DNA of 64,000 nucleotides from the NCBI GenBank assembly GCA_031979385.1, contig DALZEF010000009.1, positions 62,001 through 126,000 of the forward strand, read 5' to 3'. This document shows positions 52,680-60,822 of the stretch, in pieces. The translations under genes were made by a program, and so were the position numbers. Source of the DNA: Timonella sp031979385 (lineage in GTDB: Bacteria > Actinomycetota > Actinomycetes > Actinomycetales > Cellulomonadaceae). How positions within the stretch are numbered: the stretch's first letter is position 1; each line of letters begins with the position of its first letter. Under the pieces are notes generated by a model that had not been told where the DNA came from, searched no databases, and saw only the letters and a list, made by a program, of their open reading frames with translations.

Positions 52680-53858
52680 ATGTCTGAAACTAGTGGGCTC
52701 GTAAGCCTAGTTACTCGAAACCTGAGACAGAGCGGCATTTACATCGCGTTCGTCGCCATTGTCGTTTTGTTCTCAATCATCACAAATGGTGTTCTGCTCG
52801 ACCCGCAGAACCTCACCAACCTGGTGCTGCAGTACTCGTACATTCTGATCCTTGCGATCGGTATGGTCATCGTCATTATCGCGGGTCACATCGACCTGTC
52901 GGTGGGATCGGTGGTCGCACTGACGGGTGCCATCGCCGCGACGCTGATGTTTGACCACAATGCTCCTTGGTACCTCGCTGTCTTTGCAGCGCTTGCAACC
53001 GGTGCTCTGATCGGCGCTTGGCACGGTTTCTGGGTCGCCTTCGTTGGTATCCCGGCGTTCATCACGACCCTCGCGGGCATGCTCATCTTCCGTGGTGCGA
53101 CCCTCGTCGTTCTGTCGAACACCTCGACCTCGGTCAACGACGGAACCTACCGTAAGATCGCCGGTGGCTTCCTGAACGGCCTGTTTGGTGGCGACGGCTA
53201 CGACGCGTTCACGCTTTTCATCTTCGCTGCCCTGGTTGTGGCGTTTGCGGTAATGCAGTGGCGTGCACGGCAGGGACGCCTCGCCTACCACCAGACCGTT
53301 GAGTCTATGCCGTTGTTTATCGCCAAGATCGTGGTTGTTGCCATCGTGATCATGGCGTTCGCGTGGAAGATCGCCAACGACCGTGGTCTGCCAATTGTTC
53401 TGATCATCCTCGGTTCTTTGATCGTGCTGTACGCGGTCATCACGAAGCGCACCGTGTTCGGTCGCCACGTGTACGCAATCGGTGGAAACCTCGCTGCGGC
53501 TCAGTTGTCCGGTGTGAAGGTCAAGAAGGTCAACTTCATGATCTTCGTGAACATGTCGTTCCTGGCCGGTATTGCCGGTGTCGTGTTCTCGTCCCGTTCC
53601 GGTTCGGCTCAGCCAGCCGCGGGTAACATGTTCGAGCTCGATGCGATTGCTGCCTGCTTCATCGGTGGTGCGGCTGTGACCGGTGGTATCGGTACGGTTG
53701 CTGGTGCTATGGTCGGTGGTTTGATCATGGCCGTCATGTCGAACGGTATGTCGATCCTCGGTGTTGACCAGTCCTACCAGCAGATCGTCAAGGGTCTGAT
53801 CCTGCTTCTCGCAGTGGCCTTCGATGTCTACAACAAGCGTCGCGCAGGCACCCGCTGA
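52680..53858 (+). CDS. Monosaccharide ABC importer, permease (MmsB/XylH type)
   Basis: 392 residues with about ten membrane segments. The BPD_transp_2 signature is GHIDLSVGSVVALTGAIAA, and GGNLAAAQLSGVKVKKVNFM contains the ATPase-contacting loop. FIGGAAVTGGIGTVAGAMVG and the C-terminal NGMSILGVDQSYQQIVKGLI are typical. With the ATPase upstream and two binding proteins it completes an importer for free pentoses or related sugars. A strong terminator follows. Confidence 0.96.
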   Translation: MSETSGLVSLVTRNLRQSGIYIAFVAIVVLFSIITNGVLLDPQNLTNLVLQYSYILILAIGMVIVIIAGHIDLSVGSVVALTGAIAATLMFDHNAPWYLAVFAALATGALIGAWHGFWVAFVGIPAFITTLAGMLIFRGATLVVLSNTSTSVNDGTYRKIAGGFLNGLFGGDGYDAFTLFIFAALVVAFAVMQWRARQGRLAYHQTVESMPLFIAKIVVVAIVIMAFAWKIANDRGLPIVLIILGSLIVLYAVITKRTVFGRHVYAIGGNLAAAQLSGVKVKKVNFMIFVNMSFLAGIAGVVFSSRSGSAQPAAGNMFELDAIAACFIGGAAVTGGIGTVAGAMVGGLIMAVMSNGMSILGVDQSYQQIVKGLILLLAVAFDVYNKRRAGTR

Positions 53859-53884
53859 TCAGTAGTTAGCGCCCTGTGGGAGTA

Positions 53885-53918
53885 AACGGGTGGTCCGCCT
53901 ATTGGCGGACCACCCGTT
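53885..53918 (+). terminator. Terminator of the monosaccharide importer operon
   Basis: AACGGGTGGTCCGCC and GGCGGACCACCCGTT form a perfect 15-bp stem with TATT loop, followed by GTTGTTTGTG. Confidence 0.9.
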
Positions 53919-53967
53919 GTTGTTTGTGTGCGGGTGTCTACCTCTCGCACAGTTCATGTCCCTAAAG

Positions 53968-54036
53968 TCGATGGGCTGAAATTGGTCCGGGTGCGCATAC
54001 AAAAGTTGCGCACCCGGACCAATTTCAGCCCATCGA
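53968..54036. repeat. Perfect inverted repeat, 30-bp arms (family IR-1, best copy)
   Basis: The arms 53968-53997 and 54007-54036 are perfectly complementary, with loop TACAAAAGT. The arms run from TCGATGGGCTGAAATTGG inward through TCCGGGTGCGCA. The preceding flank, GTTCATGTCCCTAAAG, also precedes the copy at 56494. It lies just beyond the importer terminator and before the K+ uptake genes. Confidence 0.95.
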
Positions 54037-54147
54037 TCGGGATGGAGGACTGGAGTGGACCCCACTACGGACGTGCGGCTGTGTTGCGTGTCGCTTCTTC
54101 TCCTGCGGATCGTCCAGTTCCACGACTTTGTCGGGGCCTGACCGACC

Positions 54148-54918
54148 CTACGGACGTGCCGCGAAGCGCTCGAGCAACTCCGAGTGGCCCGACACGATAA
54201 TCAGATCGTTCGGCGAGATACGAGTCTCGGGATCTGCATAGACAAAGTCCATGCCGGGGGATTTCACACCGATGATCGTCACGCCATACTTCTCGCGCAC
54301 GCGAGACTGGGCAATCGTGAAACCCTGAGTCTCTCGGGGCGGACGCATCTTCACGATCGTGAAACCATCCTCAACCTCGATGTAGTCCATCAACTTGCCC
54401 GACACCAGGTGCGCAACGCGGGAGCCGGCGTCAAACTCGGGGAACACCACGTGGTGTGCGCCGATACGCTGAAGGATACGCCCATGCTCGGCGGAGATGG
54501 CCTTCGCCCAGATCTGAGGGGTGCCCACATCGACCAGGTTTCCGGTGACAAGAACCGACGCCTCAAGCGCGGTACCGACACCCACCACAGCCACCGAGAA
54601 GTCCCGGACCCCAAGCTGCTCCAGCGCATCGGGATTCGTCGCGTCAGCCTCAACGGTAGGCAGCCGATCCGAGAAGTGAGCCACAAGCGTTGGGTTCTTG
54701 TCAACCGCCAAAACATCCTGCCCCAAACGGTCAAGTGTCAAGGCAATAGCGGCCCCAAATCGGCCCAACCCAATCACCAACACACCCGCATCGGATGTGG
54801 CCTTCTCACCGCCTCGTCGTGAAGCGGCTATACCAGTCGCAGCACGGTTCGCGAAAGCGGACCGGGCGTCCGACAGACGCTCGCGGCGAGAGAAATCCTG
54901 TATGTCGTTACTAGCCAA
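54148..54918 (-). CDS. K+ uptake regulatory subunit (KtrA/TrkA, RCK domains)
   Basis: 256 residues. After a basic N-terminal extension of about 40 residues, an RCK_N Rossmann domain begins with VLVIGLGRFGAAIALTLDRL, a nucleotide-binding loop, with the acidic residue VDKN at the end of the second strand. The C-terminal RCK_C domain (about 170-256) includes VREKYGVTIIGVKSPGMDFV, a possible c-di-AMP-binding region in Gram-positive KtrA proteins. It overlaps the upstream TrkH-type gene by 8 bases. disA in the same window makes c-di-AMP control plausible. Confidence 0.93.
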   Translation of the reverse strand: MASNDIQDFSRRERLSDARSAFANRAATGIAASRRGGEKATSDAGVLVIGLGRFGAAIALTLDRLGQDVLAVDKNPTLVAHFSDRLPTVEADATNPDALEQLGVRDFSVAVVGVGTALEASVLVTGNLVDVGTPQIWAKAISAEHGRILQRIGAHHVVFPEFDAGSRVAHLVSGKLMDYIEVEDGFTIVKMRPPRETQGFTIAQSRVREKYGVTIIGVKSPGMDFVYADPETRISPNDLIIVSGHSELLERFAARP

Positions 54919-56287
54919 TGATCGGCCTCTCCTCGGGGAGTCGGATTACGCGGCGTCGGCTTCGCAGAGCCAACGCAGCACCCAACGTCATCGTACCCAC
55001 ACGACCCACAAACATCAGTGCAACCAGCACATATTGACCAGAGGTCGGGATCTCACTCGTGATGCCGGTGGAGAGACCCACCGTACCGAACGCTGAGATG
55101 ACCTCAAACAACACCACGTCCAGCGTCAGACCCGTGATCTCAAGGAGAACCAGACACGACACCAGCACGATTGTGGCTCCCACAAAGGTGACGGCAACGG
55201 CCTGTCTCAGGGAATCGCGGGGAATACGTCGACCAAAGGTGTCGACATCCTGATCGCCGCGCGCCTCAGCGACGATGGCGAGCATGAGCACCGCCAAGGT
55301 GGACACCTTGATACCGCCAGCCGTCGATGCGGAACCACCACCGACAAACATCAGCGCATCGGTTATCAGCCACGATGCCTCATGCAGGCCTGACGGATCC
55401 ATCGTGGTAAAGCCGCCGGAACGGGGCATGAACGCAAGAAACGCACTCGAAAGCAGCTTCTGCCCCCACCCAAGCGGTCCGAGGGTGAGCGGGTTCGTCC
55501 ACTCGGCGATCAGGTACCAGGTCCAGGCCACAAGCACCAGAATGCTTGATGTGACCACGGTGAGTTTCGCGTGCAAAGACCATCGGGAGAACTTCGAGCG
55601 TCGGCGGGCAATATTCAAGATCACCGGGAAACCGAGTGCGCCGACAAACATGCCGAGCATGATCGGGACGAGAAGCATCCAGTCTGAACCATGTGGCACG
55701 AGTCCGTGGGCGGTCGGTACGAAGCCTGCGTTGTTGAATGCGGAAACCGCATAGAACGCCGAATGCCAGGCAGCCTCGCCGATTGTCTCGTTGAGATACA
55801 GGAAGCGGGGGAGTAGAAGCGTGGCAATCGCGAGTTCTAGGGAGGTCGAGGTGATGATGACCACGCGGATGAGGGAACCCACCTCACCGAGTCGCGTTGT
55901 CTTGGTCTCCGAGGCGGTGAGCAGGCGCGCCGTCAGCCCGAGCCGTCGTGTCACAGCGAGACCGAGGATCGAGGCGAGCGTCATCACGCCGAGGCCACCC
56001 ACCTTGATACCCACGAGGATGATGGCTTGGCCAAAGGAGGACCAGTACACGCCCGTGGGAACGGTGGTCAGACCCGTCACGCACACCGCTGAGGTGGCAG
56101 TGAACAGGGCATCGATGAACGGTGCCCGTTCCCCGCTTGCGGTGGCTGCTGGAAGGCTCAGTAGGGCCGTGAAGACGAGGATGACGCCTGCGAAGACAGT
56201 CAGTGCGAGCCGGGCCGGGGATTGACGCGCGATCCTGTCCACAAACTCGCGCCCAGCCCACAGGCGAGTCATCAGCAGCGAAGCCAT
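54911..56287 (-). CDS. K+ uptake transmembrane subunit (KtrB/TrkH)
   Basis: 458 residues forming four M1-P-M2 repeats. Selectivity-loop segments are visible: TATSAVCVTGLTTVPTG (first), AVSAFNNAGFVPT (second), MPRSGGFTTMDPSGL (third), and EVISAFGTVGLSTGIT (fourth), each with the key Gly. Coupled with KtrA by an 8-bp overlap. The start ATG 56287 follows GAGGGGCC. It is flanked, together with KtrA, by two IR-1 inverted repeats. Confidence 0.95.
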   Translation of the reverse strand: MASLLMTRLWAGREFVDRIARQSPARLALTVFAGVILVFTALLSLPAATASGERAPFIDALFTATSAVCVTGLTTVPTGVYWSSFGQAIILVGIKVGGLGVMTLASILGLAVTRRLGLTARLLTASETKTTRLGEVGSLIRVVIITSTSLELAIATLLLPRFLYLNETIGEAAWHSAFYAVSAFNNAGFVPTAHGLVPHGSDWMLLVPIMLGMFVGALGFPVILNIARRRSKFSRWSLHAKLTVVTSSILVLVAWTWYLIAEWTNPLTLGPLGWGQKLLSSAFLAFMPRSGGFTTMDPSGLHEASWLITDALMFVGGGSASTAGGIKVSTLAVLMLAIVAEARGDQDVDTFGRRIPRDSLRQAVAVTFVGATIVLVSCLVLLEITGLTLDVVLFEVISAFGTVGLSTGITSEIPTSGQYVLVALMFVGRVGTMTLGAALALRSRRRVIRLPEERPIIG

Positions 56288-56493
56288 CGGCCCCTCCTCT
56301 TTCTGACTCGACAGCGTGTTGAACCACCTAAATGCTACTCCCGCCCACTGCTTCCATGCGCCGTTTACGAAGATAGGCGCGCCTGTCTGTTCACAGATTA
56401 GTGATTGGCGACGATCCGGCCCGCTCCCGTGTCACCGCACCGCCCAGCGTTTCGGTCTGAGTATGGTCTGGTCTGTTCACGTCCCTAAAGGCA

Positions 56494-56556
56494 ATAGGCT
56501 GAAATTGGCCCGGGCGCGCACAGAATGTGTGCGCACCCGGGCCAATTTCAGCCCAT
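56494..56556. repeat. Long inverted repeat (family IR-1)
   Basis: GGCTGAAATTGGCCCGGG pairs with CCGGGCCAATTTCAGCC; the arms also include CGCGCACA/TGTGCGCA with one mismatch. The left flank GTTCACGTCCCTAAAG and right flank CCCATCGAACAGGG match other copies. A GATTGGCGACGA motif lies nearby at 56403-56414. Confidence 0.9.
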
Positions 56557-56644
56557 CGAACAGGGAGGCACCTCACCAGACTGAGCCAATCCCAGCCACT
56601 GACCCGAATTGTAAAATGTGACGTAGAGCGGGATATGGTGAGGT

Positions 56645-57832
56645 ATGCCGTTCCAAGCGAGCCTCTCGTGGTCGAAGGACCTGCTGAACTATAACTTCGG
56701 TTTCGGACACCCCATGTCGCCCGTGCGCCTAGATCTGACGATGCGTCTGGCGCAGGACCTGGGGCTGCTGGAGCGGGATGACCTGCAGATCCTCACCTCA
56801 AGCGTGGCCAATGATGACACACTCGCTCTCGTGCACAGCCCCGAGTACATTGCGGCCGTACGCCGCGCAGCCGACTACGATGAACCCAACGAGAACCGCG
56901 GCCTCGGCACCGAGGACAACCCCAGTTTCCCCGGAATGCACGACGCCGCGGCACGCATGGTGCAGTGTTCCATAGACACGGCGCTGGCGGTATGGCGCGG
57001 TGAGGCCGAACATGGGCTCAACCTGGCGGGCGGGATGCACCATGCTATGCCCGACGGCGCTGCGGGGTTTTGCGTGTACAACGACGCGGCTGTTGCGATC
57101 CGGGTACTCCAACGCGAGGGGGCCCGTCGGGTCATGTACATCGACCTCGACGCGCACCACGGAGACGGAGTCGAACGCGCGTTCTGGGATGACCCGAACG
57201 TGTTGACGTTCTCGATCCACCAGTCGGGGACATCGCTGTTCCCTGGAACCGGTTTTGTCACGGAGATCGGTGGCCCTGGCGCGGAGGGCACTGCGGTGAA
57301 CTTGCCACTTCCCGCCCGCACCGATTCCTCGGGGTGGCTTCGTGCACTCCACGCCGTGCTCCCGGACATTGTGGATGCCTTTCGCCCTGATTTCATCGTG
57401 TCTCAACACGGCTGCGATGCTCACTTTTCCGACACCATGTCGGATCTACGCGTATCGATCGACGCGCAGCGTCAGGCCGCTCGACTCGTGCACGAACTCG
57501 CCCACCGGTACGCGGGCGGGCGCTGGCTTGCTCTTGGGGGCGGTGGCTATTCGGTTGTGGATGTCGTTCCCGTTGCGTGGACGCACGTCATCGGTGTGGT
57601 CACGCACAACGAACTGGGCTGCGAGGTCACAGCTCCCGAGACCTGGCGCGAGTACATCCACGAATACCTCGACCACACGCCCCCCGAGGCACTAGGCGAC
57701 TGCCACGGACCCGCGACCTTCAAGCCGTGGCACTCTGGATACAACCCCGAAGACGAGGTGGATCGCGCGATTCGGGCCATGCGGTCGACGATCTATCCGC
57801 GTCTCGGACTCGACATGACCTACGAGATTTAG
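56645..57832 (+). CDS. acuC: AcuC-like deacetylase, class I histone-deacetylase family
   Basis: 395 residues, zinc-dependent arginase/deacetylase fold. The start LNYNFGFGHPMSPVRLDLTM, catalytic His pair GGMHHAMPDGAAGFC, metal-binding YIDLDAHHGDGVERAFWDD, and SQHGCDAHFSD are present, with ALGGGGYSVV before the C-terminus. AcuC removes acetyl groups, classically from acetyl-CoA synthetase; the target here is unknown because no acs gene is nearby. The ATG follows GGGATATGGTGAGGT. Confidence 0.94.
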   Translation: MPFQASLSWSKDLLNYNFGFGHPMSPVRLDLTMRLAQDLGLLERDDLQILTSSVANDDTLALVHSPEYIAAVRRAADYDEPNENRGLGTEDNPSFPGMHDAAARMVQCSIDTALAVWRGEAEHGLNLAGGMHHAMPDGAAGFCVYNDAAVAIRVLQREGARRVMYIDLDAHHGDGVERAFWDDPNVLTFSIHQSGTSLFPGTGFVTEIGGPGAEGTAVNLPLPARTDSSGWLRALHAVLPDIVDAFRPDFIVSQHGCDAHFSDTMSDLRVSIDAQRQAARLVHELAHRYAGGRWLALGGGGYSVVDVVPVAWTHVIGVVTHNELGCEVTAPETWREYIHEYLDHTPPEALGDCHGPATFKPWHSGYNPEDEVDRAIRAMRSTIYPRLGLDMTYEI

Positions 57833-58032
57833 CGCACATTCGCCTGTCGGTCACTAAAAACCGTGCGTTTGTTCACTGGTCTGAAAAGCCAAGGCGCGAA
57901 ATCAAGCCGTTTATGGCTCTGCTGGGCGATGCGGCAGGCTCGCGTGAGTTCGAGTCATTGCCCAAAAGCAGGTACGCTAGGGAATGGACTTTTCCACGCG
58001 TAGTTAAGATCAACAAAAAGTGAGGAACCAAC

Positions 58033-58131
58033 ATGGGCTCCGTCATTAAGAAGCGCCGCAAGCGTATGGCGAAGAAGAAGCACCGCAAGCTGCTTCGTAA
58101 GACGCGTCACCAGCGTCGCAACAAGAAGTGA
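58033..58131 (+). CDS. Small basic AURKAIP1/COX24-type ribosomal protein (32 residues)
   Basis: An ATG at 58033 after TGAGGAACCAAC opens a 32-codon frame, MGSVIKKRRKRMAKKKHRKL continuing with LRKTRHQRRNKK. More than half of the residues are Lys or Arg. This sequence is the near-invariant actinobacterial small protein of the mitochondrial-mS38/COX24 type, found in mycobacterial ribosomes as bS22. A terminator follows 18 bp after the stop, so the gene is a separate transcript. Confidence 0.95.
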   Translation: MGSVIKKRRKRMAKKKHRKLLRKTRHQRRNKK

Positions 58132-58148
58132 CACTCAAGTCTTTTTCA

Positions 58149-58190
58149 TCAGGCTCGATCCTTTTTAAGGATCGGGCCTGAGTTGTTTTT
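58149..58190 (+). terminator. Terminator of the small ribosomal protein gene
   Basis: TCAGGCTCGATCCTT and AAGGATCGGGCCTGA pair over about 15 bases with a TTT loop, followed by GTTGTTTTT. Confidence 0.92.
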
Positions 58191-58287
58191 AGGTGGCGTC
58201 TGCCGCGGCTGGCTTGAGATGTCATTTCTATCGCCGACGAACCGGAACGCTGTCCACGTGGATTCGCGGCGAACCTTAACCCCATCG

Positions 58288-58352
58288 TTCTGTGGTTTTT
58301 CTCGGCGTTCTGTGGTCTTTGGACCCGCAGAACGCCGAGAAAAACCACAGAA
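58288..58352. repeat. Perfect inverted repeat, 25-bp arms (family IR-2)
   Basis: The arms 58288-58312 and 58328-58352 are perfectly complementary, with a 15-base loop. The arm TTCTGTGGTTTTTCTCGGCG resembles the arm of the 14098-14172 repeat (TCTGTGGGTTTCGTCGCCG). It lies between the small ribosomal protein gene and the HAD gene, both reading toward it. TATCGCCGACGA at 58229-58240 is a variant of the intergenic motif. Confidence 0.9.
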
Positions 58353-58426
58353 TGGCCAGCACCCAGGGTAAGGACCGGAGGGAACGCACGGAAATGCGTT
58401 CTCGTTGAGCCGTTAAGGGGGCGCGG

Positions 58427-59308
58427 CTACTTCGAGCGTGACAGCAGCCGCCTGACCACGAGAACAGCAACCCATAGCCCGCCGGTCATACTCGCGGTGG
58501 TCAGGCTACGCCGAGCAACCCGGCGCTTGCCTCTGAAATCGCGAATGGGCCAGCCAACCGTCTGCGCGTGCTTGCGCATGCGCGAGTCAGGGTTGATCGC
58601 GCAGGGGTTGCCCACGACGTTGAGCAGTGGGATGTCATTGGTCGAGTCCCCGTAGGCGAAGGACTCGGTCAGATCGATCCCATGCGACTCGGCCAGCGTA
58701 CCGGCCGAGGTGGCTTTGGACTTCCCGTGCATCATCTCGCCTTCGAGCCGCCCGGTGTAGAACCCATCCACGGACTCGACGCGGGTGCACAACGCTCCCG
58801 TGGCGCCCAAACGCCGGGCGATGAGTTCTCCTGCCTCGGAGGGAGTCGCGGTGATGAGCCAGACCTGGTGTCCGGCGCTGAGGTGCTGATCGAGCAGGCG
58901 CTTGGTGCCCTCATAGATACGGTTGGCGAGCACCTGGTCGTACACCTCTTCACCGATTGCGATTACCTCGGCGACGGAGTGGCCTTTCATGAGTCCAAGC
59001 GCACGCGAACGAACGTCGGCGATGTCGCCGTCATTTTCCCCGAACAGTAGGTAACGACCCTGTTTGACAGCGAAGGCGAGGATATCCCGGGTGCCGAAGA
59101 ACCCACGTCGATACAGCGCTTTGGCCAGATGGAATGACGATGCACCGCGGATGATTGTGTTGTCCACGTCGAAGAACGCGGCGACACTCGCCCCTTGAGG
59201 CGCAGCTGAGGGGCTCAACAAACTCGGTTTGCTTACGGCAGGCGCTAAGGCTGTTCCGGTCAGCGAGGCGTCAGTGCTTTCGCTGCTGCCTGTCATTTCC
59301 TCAGTCAC
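58427..59308 (-). CDS. HAD-superfamily IB hydrolase with C-terminal membrane anchor
   Basis: 293 residues from a GTG. HAD motif I is AFFDVDNTIIRGASSF, motif II includes WLITATPSEAGE, motif III is MHGKSK, and motif IV is YGDSTNDIPLL. It belongs to the SerB-like IB group of putative phosphatases, often acting on phosphoserine or lysophosphatidate. A hydrophobic C-terminal segment (TGGLWVAVLVVRRLL) is followed by basic residues, so it may be anchored to the membrane. The first 35 residues are Ser/Ala/Pro-rich and poorly conserved. Divergent from the glutaredoxin gene. Confidence 0.9.
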   Translation of the reverse strand: MTEEMTGSSESTDASLTGTALAPAVSKPSLLSPSAAPQGASVAAFFDVDNTIIRGASSFHLAKALYRRGFFGTRDILAFAVKQGRYLLFGENDGDIADVRSRALGLMKGHSVAEVIAIGEEVYDQVLANRIYEGTKRLLDQHLSAGHQVWLITATPSEAGELIARRLGATGALCTRVESVDGFYTGRLEGEMMHGKSKATSAGTLAESHGIDLTESFAYGDSTNDIPLLNVVGNPCAINPDSRMRKHAQTVGWPIRDFRGKRRVARRSLTTASMTGGLWVAVLVVRRLLSRSK

Positions 59309-59344
59309 CCTTCCATTCTAGTGTCACCGCGTAAGATATTCGTC

Positions 59345-59620
59345 ATGAGCCATCCAGATCACTCTTTTTCGACGTCGGACGGTCGCTCCCGCGTTGTCGT
59401 GTATTCACGCCAGGGATGCCATCTGTGCGTTGAAGCCCTGGAGATCGTCGCCCGGATAGGTGCCGAGTTGAACATCGCCTACGAGGTTGTGGACATTGAT
59501 CAGGATGCAGACCTCATCGCCCGTTTCTCGGACTACGTTCCCGTGGTCGAGGTTGATGGGGTGCAGCAGGGTTTCTGGCGGATCGACGAGGCACGCTTAC
59601 GCCGCGCCCTCGCCTCATGA
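59345..59620 (+). CDS. Glutaredoxin-like protein (DUF836 type)
   Basis: 91 residues with a thioredoxin fold. RVVVYSRQGCHLCVEALEIV has the CHLC redox pair. VDIDQDADLIARFSDYVPVVEVDG includes the cis-Pro loop. It probably reduces protein or small thiol disulfides. ATG 59345 is chosen; GTG 59321 would add eight residues, and neither has a convincing ribosome site. It is 26 bp before rex, on the same strand, so co-expression with a redox sensor is likely. Confidence 0.88.
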   Translation: MSHPDHSFSTSDGRSRVVVYSRQGCHLCVEALEIVARIGAELNIAYEVVDIDQDADLIARFSDYVPVVEVDGVQQGFWRIDEARLRRALAS

Positions 59621-59646
59621 TGCTTGCTGCACGATAAGGGGGCGGT

Positions 59647-60273
59647 GTGAAGAAGGTTCCGTTGTCCACGATGGAGCGCCTGCCAGCGTATCTGCGGGTC
59701 ATCGACTCGCTCGTGTCGCATGGGGTCGGCTTCGCGTCGTCGGCCCAGTTGGCTTCGCGTGCCGGGGTGAGTTCCGCCCAGTTCCGCAAGGACATGTCGC
59801 TGCTTGGCGCGAGCAGCGGGGTTCGTGGGGCCGGGTACGATCTGGCTGCTCTGCGCGTTGAGTTCCGGCAGGCGCTGGGCAGCGCCGAGTTGGTCAGGTT
59901 CGTGATCGTTGGCGCGGGAAACCTGGGTCAGGCATTGGCTGCGTCTTCTGCTTTCCGACGAGGCGGTCTCGATCTCGCTGGCATCTTCGATGTGGCGGAT
60001 GGCCGGGTCGGGCAGGAGGTCGCCGGCATCTCGGTGCTACACGATGACCAACTTGAGGAGTTCATCTCGGCCAACGAGGTGAGCATCGCGGTGATTGCGA
60101 CGCCGGGAAGCGCGGCGCAGCAGGTCGCGGATACTGTGGTGCGTGGCGGTGCACAGGAGATCCTGAACTTCTCGCCCGTGGTCTTGCAGGTGCCCTCAAC
60201 CGTTGAGGTGCGATCGATTGATCTGGGCGTTGAGTTGCAGATGCTTGCGCTTCACGCGCGCAACGGTGCGTAA
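59647..60273 (+). CDS. rex: Redox-sensing transcriptional repressor
   Basis: 208 residues. An N-terminal winged helix (MERLPAYLRVIDSLVSHGVG, SAQLASRAGVSSAQFRKDMS) is followed by an NAD(H)-binding Rossmann domain, FVIVGAGNLGQALAAS, and a C-terminal swapped helix (EVRSIDLGVELQMLALHARN). Rex senses the NADH/NAD+ ratio and represses fermentation and respiration genes. It starts with GTG at 59647, after GGGGGCG. A terminator follows. Confidence 0.95.
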   Translation: MKKVPLSTMERLPAYLRVIDSLVSHGVGFASSAQLASRAGVSSAQFRKDMSLLGASSGVRGAGYDLAALRVEFRQALGSAELVRFVIVGAGNLGQALAASSAFRRGGLDLAGIFDVADGRVGQEVAGISVLHDDQLEEFISANEVSIAVIATPGSAAQQVADTVVRGGAQEILNFSPVVLQVPSTVEVRSIDLGVELQMLALHARNGA

Positions 60274-60282
60274 CGCAACAAG

Positions 60283-60316
60283 AACGGGTCGGACCCATCG
60301 CTGGGGCCGACCCGTT
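60283..60316 (+). terminator. Terminator between rex and greA
   Basis: AACGGGTCGG and CCGACCCGTT form a long stem with a loop around ATCGCT, followed by TTCGTCGT. It is symmetrical enough to serve both convergent genes. Confidence 0.8.
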
Positions 60317-60339
60317 TCGTCGTCAATCACAACAAGAAC

Positions 60340-60822
60340 TCAGCCCTGATATGGCTTGGCGTCCTTGATCTTGACGGTGATCTCCTTGCCGTTCGGCGCA
60401 GTGTAGGAGGCGGAGTCACCGACCTTCTTGCCCGAGATGGCGGCGCCGAGAGGCGACTGCTCGGAGTAAACATCGAGGTCAGTTGTGTCCCCGATCTCGC
60501 GTGAGCCTAGGAGAAACACCATCTCATCGCCGAACATCTCGGCGGTCACGATCATCCCAGCCTCAACAACACCGTCGTCAGCCGGGGTACCGATGCGGAC
60601 ATTGCGGAGTTTCTCGGTGAGTTCGCGGATGCGAGCCTCGTTCTTGGCCTGCTCTTCGCGGGCAGCGTGATAGCCGCCGTTCTCCTTGAGGTCTCCCTCG
60701 TCGCGTGCGGCAGCGATACGGTCCGTAATCTCTTGGCGAGCGGGCCCGCTGAGGTGTTCGAGTTCAGCCTGGAGACGGTCGTGGGCCTCCTGAGTGAGCC
60801 AAGTGACGGTTGACGTGGTCAC
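60340..60822 (-). CDS. greA: Transcription elongation factor GreA
   Basis: 160 residues. An N-terminal coiled coil (ALQ-type: WLTQEAHDRLQAELEHLSGP to RIRELTEKLRNVRIG) precedes a C-terminal FKBP-like domain (YSEQSPLGAAISGKKVGDSA). It contains the tip acid pair (RDEGDLKENGGYHAA). GreA rescues stalled RNA polymerase by stimulating transcript cleavage. The start is GTG 60822, preceded by AAGGAGCGACCT; the longer frame to 61038 is not conserved. Confidence 0.96.
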   Translation of the reverse strand: MTTSTVTWLTQEAHDRLQAELEHLSGPARQEITDRIAAARDEGDLKENGGYHAAREEQAKNEARIRELTEKLRNVRIGTPADDGVVEAGMIVTAEMFGDEMVFLLGSREIGDTTDLDVYSEQSPLGAAISGKKVGDSASYTAPNGKEITVKIKDAKPYQG

